In this document: one piece after another, positions 13,740 through 18,411 of the stretch
Layout of the letters: each line of letters begins with the position of its first letter
Position numbering within the stretch: position 1 is the first letter of the stretch
Origin: Chromatiaceae bacterium
GTDB lineage: Bacteria; Pseudomonadota; Gammaproteobacteria; Chromatiales; Chromatiaceae
Reading direction: 5' to 3'
DNA: 18,411 nt
NCBI GenBank assembly: GCA_016938795.1
Contig: JAFGTZ010000270.1
Location: 1 to 18,411 of the forward strand
Translations under genes and position numbers: made by a program
The notes under the pieces: generated by a model
What the model was told of the DNA's origin: nothing
What the model saw: only the letters and a program-made list of their open reading frames with translations
Databases searched by the model: none

Positions 13740-16625
13740 TTACTGGCACGCCTCGCACTCCGGGTCAAGGATGGCGCAGGCCTTGGGGGCGGACTCTTCG
13801 CTCGGCGCGGGCGCGCTGCTCGCGCGTCCAGTATAGGCGCCGCCCACGGCATTGAGCCGATTGGCGCGGCTGGTATCGGCGATGGTGGATTTCTCCACAT
13901 GGGTGGCGCCCATGGAGCGTAGATAGTAGGTGGTCTTGAGTCCGCGCACCCAGGCGAGCTTGTAGAGATTATCCAGCGTCTTGCCGCTGGGCTCGCGCAG
14001 ATAGAGGTTGAGGCTCTGCGCCTGATCGATCCATTTCTGGCGTCGGCTCGCCGCCTCGATGAGCCAGCGCGCGTCAATCTCGAAGGCGGTGGCGTGGAGC
14101 GCCTTGAGATCCTCTGGGATGCGCTCGATGGGCGCGAGCGAGCCATCGTAATATTTGAGGTCATTCACCATGACCGCATCCCAGAGTCCGCGCGCCTTGA
14201 GATCGGCCACCAGGGCGGGATTGACCACAGTGAACTCGCCCGAGAGGTTGGATTTCACGAAGAGGTTCTGATAGGTCGGCTCGATGGACTGGCCAACCCC
14301 AACGATATTGCTGATGGTGGCGGTGGGCGCGATGGCCAGACAGTTGGAGTTGCGCATACCCTGCGCGCGCACCTGCTCGCGCAGTCGCGCCCAGTCGAGC
14401 GTGGTGCTGGTGTCCATCTGCAGATAGCCGCCGCGCGCCTCTTCCAGCAGACGGATGCTGTCGATGGGCAGCAGGCCCTGACTCCAGAGCGAGCCCGCGA
14501 AGCTCGGATAGCGTCCGCGCTCGGCGGCCAGCGCGCTGCTCGCCTCGATGGCGTAATAGCTCAGATGCTCCATGCTCTGGTCGGCAAAGTGCACCGCCTC
14601 CAGGCTGGCATAGGGCAGGCGCAGGCGGTGCAGGGCGTCCTGAAAGCCCATGATCCCGAGCCCCACCGGACGGTGGCGCAGGTTGGAGGCGCGCGCCTGG
14701 GGCACGGTGTAAAAATTGATGTCGATGACGTTATCGAGCATGCGCATGGCGGTGCGCACGGTGCGCCGCAGCCGTTCGGTCTCCAGCCCCTTGTCGCTCA
14801 CATGGGCGGCGAGATTCACCGAACCGAGATTGCACACGGCGATTTCCTGATCATTGGTGTGCAGGGTAATCTCGGTGCAAAGGTTCGAGCTGTGCACCAC
14901 GCCGACATGCTGATTGGTGTAGCGCAGATTGCAGGGATCCTTGAAGGCGATCCAGGGGTGCCCGGTCTCGAACAGCATGGCGAGCATCCGGCGCCACAGA
15001 TCGACCGCCTTGAGCCGCTTGCTCACCTTGATCTCGCCGCGCGCGGCGCGCGCCTCGCACTCCCGATAGGCCGCCTCGAAGGCCTGCCCGGTCAGATCGT
15101 GCAGCTCGGGCACCTCATCGGGCGAGAAGAGCGTCCAGTCGCCTTCCTCGGCCACCCGTTTCATGAAGAGATCCGGCACCCAGTTTGCCGTGTTCATGTC
15201 ATGGGTGCGGCGCCGATCATCGCCCGTGTTCTTGCGCAGATCGAGAAATTCCTCGATGTCGATGTGCCAGGTTTCGAGATAAGCACAAACCGCGCCACGT
15301 CTCCGCCCTCCCTGATTGACGGCGACTGCTGTATCGTTCGCCACCTTCAAAAACGGCACCACGCCCTGGCTCTTGCCGTTGGTCCCCTTGATGTGGGCGC
15401 CAAGGCCGCGCACCCGGGTCCAGTCGTTGCCGAGACCGCCGGCGTATTTGGAGAGCAGGGCGTTGTCCTTGATGGCGCTGTAGATGCCATCGAGATCGTC
15501 GGGCACCGTGGTGAGAAAGCAGGAGCTGAGCTGCGCGCGGCGGGTGCCGGCGTTGAAGAGCGTCGGGGTCGAGCACATGAAATCGAAGCTGGAGAGCAGC
15601 TCGTAGAACTCGATGGCGCGCGCCTCGCGCTCCAGTTCGTTGAGCGCAAGCCCCATGGCCACGCGCATGAAAAAGGCCTGCGGCAGTTCGTAGCGGATGC
15701 CCTCGCTGTGGATGAAGTAGCGATCGTAGAGCGTTTGCAGCCCCAGATAGGTGAACTGAAGATCGCGCTCGGGCCGGAGCGCCGCGCCAAGGCGCGCGAG
15801 GTCGAAGAGGGCGAGCTGCTCATCGAGCTGTTCGAGCGCGATGCCGCGCTTGATGTAGGCGGCAAAATAGTCGCCATAGCGCGCCCCCAGATCGGCCTGG
15901 GTCTCCACGCCCGCCGCCAGATCGAGAAAGCTGAGCGCCTCGCGGCGCAGGCTGTCGAGCAGCACACGCGCAGCCACTTGGCTGTATTGAGGCTCGCGCT
16001 CGATGAGGGTGCGCGCGGCCATCACCAGCGCCTGATTCACCTCGCGTTCGGGCACCCCATCGAAGAGGTTGCGCAGCGTCTCATCAAGAATGGCGCTCGG
16101 ATCAACCTCGTCGAGATCCTGACAGGCCTCATCGAGCAGCCGCTCCAGTCGCCCGAGATCGAGCGGACGGCGCGAGCCATCGTCGAGCGTCACCGCGAGC
16201 GCCGGCGCCTCGCGCGTCGGGCTCGGCGCGGCGGCCTGCTGGCGCGCGCGGGCATGCTCCTCGCGATAGAGCACATAGGCGCGCGCCACCTTGTGCTCGC
16301 CCGCGCGCATCAGCGCCAGCTCGACCTGATCCTGAATGTCCTCGATATGCACCGTGCCGCCACTGGGCAGACGCCGCCCAAGGGCGGCCTGTACCTGCTC
16401 GGTCAGGCGCTCGACCTGCTCGTGGATGCGGCTGGAGGCGCTCGCCGAGTCGCCCTCCACGGCGAGAAAGGCCCGGCGCATGGCGAGCGCGATCTTGCCG
16501 GCATCGAAATCCGTGATCTGTCCGGTGCGCCGGATGACCTGAAGACGGCCGGGAACGGGGCCGAGCGCCGACTCGGGCTCGATGGTGGACGGGCTCAGGC
16601 GCGCGGCGGGCTGATCGATCGACAT
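13740..16625 (-). CDS. nrdA: Class I ribonucleotide reductase large (alpha) subunit NrdA
   Basis: A 961-residue enzyme that reduces ribonucleoside diphosphates to deoxyribonucleotides with a radical-bearing NrdB partner. An ATP-cone (about 28-130, LQVIRRTGQITDFDAGKIALAMRRAF) gives dATP/ATP overall control. A second, shorter cone-like segment follows (ALAVTLDDGSRRPLDLGRLE), as described for the similarly sized Pseudomonas aeruginosa enzyme. Active-site features are present: Cys369 (SSCFL) and Cys598 (VCNLGSVNL) as the reducing pair, Asn581-x-Cys583-x-Glu585 (NLCTE) with the thiyl radical cysteine, the radical-transfer Tyr-Tyr (KTTYYLRS), and the C-terminal redox pair Cys957/Cys960 (ECEACQ). 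I prefer ATG 16625 because GGAG (16632-16635) lies six bases upstream; the upstream ATG 16697 lacks a Shine-Dalgarno and overlaps an NrdR-like site. nrdB is not downstream; fliW is. Confidence 0.96.
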   Translation of the reverse strand: MSIDQPAARLSPSTIEPESALGPVPGRLQVIRRTGQITDFDAGKIALAMRRAFLAVEGDSASASSRIHEQVERLTEQVQAALGRRLPSGGTVHIEDIQDQVELALMRAGEHKVARAYVLYREEHARARQQAAAPSPTREAPALAVTLDDGSRRPLDLGRLERLLDEACQDLDEVDPSAILDETLRNLFDGVPEREVNQALVMAARTLIEREPQYSQVAARVLLDSLRREALSFLDLAAGVETQADLGARYGDYFAAYIKRGIALEQLDEQLALFDLARLGAALRPERDLQFTYLGLQTLYDRYFIHSEGIRYELPQAFFMRVAMGLALNELEREARAIEFYELLSSFDFMCSTPTLFNAGTRRAQLSSCFLTTVPDDLDGIYSAIKDNALLSKYAGGLGNDWTRVRGLGAHIKGTNGKSQGVVPFLKVANDTAVAVNQGGRRRGAVCAYLETWHIDIEEFLDLRKNTGDDRRRTHDMNTANWVPDLFMKRVAEEGDWTLFSPDEVPELHDLTGQAFEAAYRECEARAARGEIKVSKRLKAVDLWRRMLAMLFETGHPWIAFKDPCNLRYTNQHVGVVHSSNLCTEITLHTNDQEIAVCNLGSVNLAAHVSDKGLETERLRRTVRTAMRMLDNVIDINFYTVPQARASNLRHRPVGLGIMGFQDALHRLRLPYASLEAVHFADQSMEHLSYYAIEASSALAAERGRYPSFAGSLWSQGLLPIDSIRLLEEARGGYLQMDTSTTLDWARLREQVRAQGMRNSNCLAIAPTATISNIVGVGQSIEPTYQNLFVKSNLSGEFTVVNPALVADLKARGLWDAVMVNDLKYYDGSLAPIERIPEDLKALHATAFEIDARWLIEAASRRQKWIDQAQSLNLYLREPSGKTLDNLYKLAWVRGLKTTYYLRSMGATHVEKSTIADTSRANRLNAVGGAYTGRASSAPAPSEESAPKACAILDPECEACQ

Positions 16626-16631
16626 GGGGCT

Positions 16632-16635
16632 CTCC
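16632..16635 (-). promoter_or_regulatory. Shine-Dalgarno that decides the nrdA start
   Basis: On the minus strand GGAG lies six bases before the ATG at 16625. The longer open frame reaches TTG 16700 and ATG 16697 but has no purine-rich site before it. With the 16625 start, both NrdR-like boxes fall in untranslated DNA. Confidence 0.65.
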
Positions 16636-16694
16636 GGGGCGGTGTCTGGGGGTTGCGGCAGTGGGCCGGACAGCATAGGTGGAATCCTTGGCTT

Positions 16695-16710
16695 CATCAA
16701 TATCTAAGAA
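16695..16710. promoter_or_regulatory. NrdR box, proximal (weaker) copy
   Basis: The core caatatcta (16698-16706) matches eight of nine core positions of the NrdR consensus acaCwAtATaTwGtgt, while the flanks do not match. Its register is exactly 31 bp from the distal box; known NrdR boxes come in pairs about three helical turns apart. It overlaps a possible -10 (GATATT on the minus strand, 16699-16704), which has a TTGTTT -35 candidate at 16721-16726, spacing 16. Confidence 0.55.
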
Positions 16711-16725
16711 TGTTGGCAATAAACA

Positions 16726-16741
16726 ACACAAGATATTGTGT
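16726..16741. promoter_or_regulatory. NrdR box, distal (strong) copy
   Basis: acacaagatattgtgt differs from the NrdR consensus (acaCwAtATaTwGtgt) at a single position and is nearly palindromic. NrdR is a zinc-ribbon/ATP-cone repressor that shuts off ribonucleotide reductase genes when dATP is high. The box lies about 100 bp upstream of the nrdA start in an unusually AT-rich stretch (about 16690-16770) of an otherwise GC-rich window, as expected for the nrdA promoter. Confidence 0.82.
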
Positions 16742-16842
16742 TTTTAGACCAAATACACATAGATTTTTTGCTGAGGGCTGGGGGATAGACGCGGGGGTGT
16801 CAATAGACCGACGACGGGCGATCCCTGCCCGGTTGAGATGGC

Positions 16843-18411
16843 CTAGCCTGAGGCGATTTCGCAGCGATTGCGCCCGCCTTGCTTGGCCCGATAGAGCGCC
16901 TCGTCGGCGCGCCGGATGAGCCGATCAAGCGGCTCGCCGGAGTGGCGAACGGCGACACCAAGACTGGCCGTGACATGGAGCGCTTCGCCCTCGTCGAGCT
17001 GGAAGGAATGCGCCGCGATGGCCGCGCGCAGCCGCTCGGCCAGACTGTCAACGCTGAAGTTCGACGCGCTCATGAGAAAGAGAATGAACTCCTCGCCCCC
17101 GAAGCGCACCGGAATGTCGCTCTCGCGAATGCCGGCGGTCAGCAGGCTCGCAACCTGGCGCAGGACCGCATCGCCCGCCGCATGACCATAGGTGTCGTTG
17201 ATCGACTTGAAGTGGTCTACATCGAGCATGATGGCGGCGAGCTGCAACGCCTGGTCGCGATCCTGAAGCTGACACTGGCGCTCCATGGCATCCTGCATAT
17301 AGACCCGGTTGAAGAGTCCGGTGAGCGGATCGCGGATCGAGCGTTGATAGGAGCGCGCGCGCTCGGCCTCGATCGAGCGATGGATGGCCTCGCGCTCGAG
17401 CGCCACCTGAAGCGGCAGCATGATCTGGGCGATGATGTGCTGCTCTTGGGCATTGAGTTCGATGGCCGCCTCGAGGTGCAGCACGGCGAGCGCGCTGACC
17501 CGCTCGGTCTGGGGCGAGAGCAGCGGCAGGCTCAAGACTCGTCCGTCCGCGTCGCGATGCACGCAGGCGAGCCCGCCGGCCAGGCTGCGCACCAGAAAGC
17601 CCGGCTGTGTGCGAAACAGCGCCTCGCACTCGGCGAGCGTGCGCCCGAGCGCCTCGCGCACGCAGGGGTTGGCCAGATCGCGCACGCCCGAGAAGCGGGT
17701 TTCCTGGGTCAGGCTGAGTACCTCGCCATTGTCGAGCGGGACGTGGTAGTCGATTTGGCGAACCGGCAGGTTATGGCGCACCACATCCTGAAGCCGCTCG
17801 GCAATGTCGCGAAAGTCGCGATAGAGCAGCATGGTCTGGGTAATCTCGCGCAGCGTCTGGTTAAGCTGCGAGAGACGGCGAATATCGGTGTCCTCGCTGG
17901 CGTAGAGATAGATGCCGCAGTCGAGATGGCGCAGCTTGTCGATCATGAAGCCGACCAGCGGCTCGGGGATGAGCGAGCCGTGCTGAGGGGCGATGCAGCG
18001 CACCGGATGCTGCTCGATCTGGCAGAGCGCGTAATCAAGGATGTCGCGGCTCGGCATATAGTGCTCGTGAAAGGGGCGCAGCGCCTCAAAGTGCGATTCG
18101 TCCTGCGCCACCAGGGTGGGGCGCTCGGTAAAGCCGCCGAAGAGATCGCTGGAGAAGAGCACACTGCTCGCGGGATCGAAGGTGCAGATGGCGCCCGGGA
18201 AATGCGCATAGGGCGTGAAGACAAAGCGCAGCTCGCGATCCTCCAGCGACAGGCGCCAGTCGTGTTCCTCGACCAGCCAGAAGGGCATCTCGAGTCCGTA
18301 GTGGCGCAGCAGCGCGCGCGTGCGCCAGTGCGTGACCAGCAGCGCGTCGGGGCGCGCGTTCATGGCGTCGATCAGCGGCAGCGAGGCGGTGATGTCGGGA
18401 TCCTGATGATG
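16843..18411 (-). CDS. MBL/ODP-like di-iron domain + GAF-like + GGDEF diguanylate cyclase (N-terminus outside window)
   Basis: The frame is open from the right edge, so the N-terminus is missing; 522 residues are visible. The first 170 are a metallo-beta-lactamase fold of the flavodiiron/ODP type without flavodoxin. Metal ligands visible are the HxDxD motif (HHQDPDITASLP), His in TPYAHFPGA, Asp in FSSDLFGGF and His in APQHGSLI. A region with GAF-like character (about 200-340 of the visible part) follows, then a helix and a GGDEF domain with GGEEF (17086-17100) and inhibitory Arg-Glu-Ser-Asp five residues before it. It makes c-di-GMP from GTP in the cytoplasm. ODP-type domains bind a di-iron centre that reacts with O2, so this is probably an oxygen, redox or NO-responsive cyclase; that is inference. 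It lies 217 bp upstream of nrdA on the same strand; the AT-rich nrdA promoter separates them. Confidence 0.9.
   Translation of the reverse strand, partial: HHQDPDITASLPLIDAMNARPDALLVTHWRTRALLRHYGLEMPFWLVEEHDWRLSLEDRELRFVFTPYAHFPGAICTFDPASSVLFSSDLFGGFTERPTLVAQDESHFEALRPFHEHYMPSRDILDYALCQIEQHPVRCIAPQHGSLIPEPLVGFMIDKLRHLDCGIYLYASEDTDIRRLSQLNQTLREITQTMLLYRDFRDIAERLQDVVRHNLPVRQIDYHVPLDNGEVLSLTQETRFSGVRDLANPCVREALGRTLAECEALFRTQPGFLVRSLAGGLACVHRDADGRVLSLPLLSPQTERVSALAVLHLEAAIELNAQEQHIIAQIMLPLQVALEREAIHRSIEAERARSYQRSIRDPLTGLFNRVYMQDAMERQCQLQDRDQALQLAAIMLDVDHFKSINDTYGHAAGDAVLRQVASLLTAGIRESDIPVRFGGEEFILFLMSASNFSVDSLAERLRAAIAAHSFQLDEGEALHVTASLGVAVRHSGEPLDRLIRRADEALYRAKQGGRNRCEIASG

Larger units (their letters stand above)
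16626..16842 (-). other. nrdA upstream region
   Basis: This 217-bp gap holds the nrdA leader, the two NrdR-like boxes and a tract rich in A/T runs. I see no convincing intrinsic terminator for the upstream cyclase gene; only a 4-bp gggc/gccc stem near 16817-16831. No small gene is evident. Confidence 0.5.

Noticed and set aside
16690..16704. FNR/ANR-type site (ttgat half) near the nrdA promoter
   Set aside because: Only one half-site (ttgat on the minus strand) is present; the second half atcaa is missing at the required 4-bp spacing.
16751..16770. A further NrdR box on the far side of the distal box
   Set aside because: At 31-bp spacing only about half the positions match; the proximal side has a much better core.
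14094..16919. A 941-codon open frame on the plus strand antisense to nrdA
   Set aside because: It mirrors nrdA, which has every catalytic residue of its family. The antisense product is a His/Gly/Ala-rich composition typical of GC-rich shadow frames, with no recognisable domain.
1..18411. CRISPR array, tRNA, rRNA, insertion sequence or prophage genes
   Set aside because: No regularly spaced repeats, cloverleaf sequences, transposase or phage proteins were recognised on either strand.

Overview
The window looks like a chromosomal stretch from a GC-rich Pseudomonadota. It is most likely a gammaproteobacterium of the Chromatiales (purple sulfur bacteria) type. I infer this from protein style and codon usage, not from any marker gene. 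It is densely coded, with no tRNA, rRNA, insertion sequence, prophage or CRISPR array that I can see. All ten genes appear intact, and the outermost two run off the window edges.

Region A (1-5835) is an amidoligase/transglutaminase-type locus. A very large transglutaminase with a DUF2126 C-terminal region is on the minus strand (start 2900, C-terminus beyond base 1). It is divergent from a plus-strand pair: a circularly permuted ATP-grasp protein (3281-4810) and an alpha-E (DUF403) protein (4847-5797). A 380-bp divergent control region with a strong 9-bp hairpin lies between them. The pair ends in a four-copy 10-bp tandem repeat.

Region B (5836-11082) is a compact plus-strand operon of four genes: a REC-TPR response regulator, a small soluble sensor-less histidine kinase, a periplasmic MIDAS-type vWFA protein with one C-terminal membrane anchor, and a membrane-anchored coiled-coil/acidic-tail protein. 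Spacings are 3 bp, 25 bp and a 4-bp ATGA overlap. This is the best candidate in the window for an undescribed system: a cytoplasmic two-component pair coupled to an envelope vWFA complex.

Region C (11087-18411) is entirely on the minus strand. Read in the direction of transcription it holds an MBL/ODP-like di-iron domain + GAF-like + GGDEF diguanylate cyclase (N-terminus outside the window), the class I ribonucleotide reductase large subunit nrdA with an NrdR box pair in its upstream region, the flagellar assembly factor fliW, a 59-residue PLDc_N membrane protein, and a second diguanylate cyclase with a long coiled-coil N-terminus. nrdB is not next to nrdA; fliW takes that place. The second cyclase ends 4 bp from the end of the vWFA operon, tail to tail.

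The common thread of B and C is signalling and lifestyle control: two c-di-GMP synthases with intact GGEEF and RxxD inhibitory sites, a CsrA/flagellin regulator, and a phosphorelay tied to the envelope. Function beyond family level is inference.
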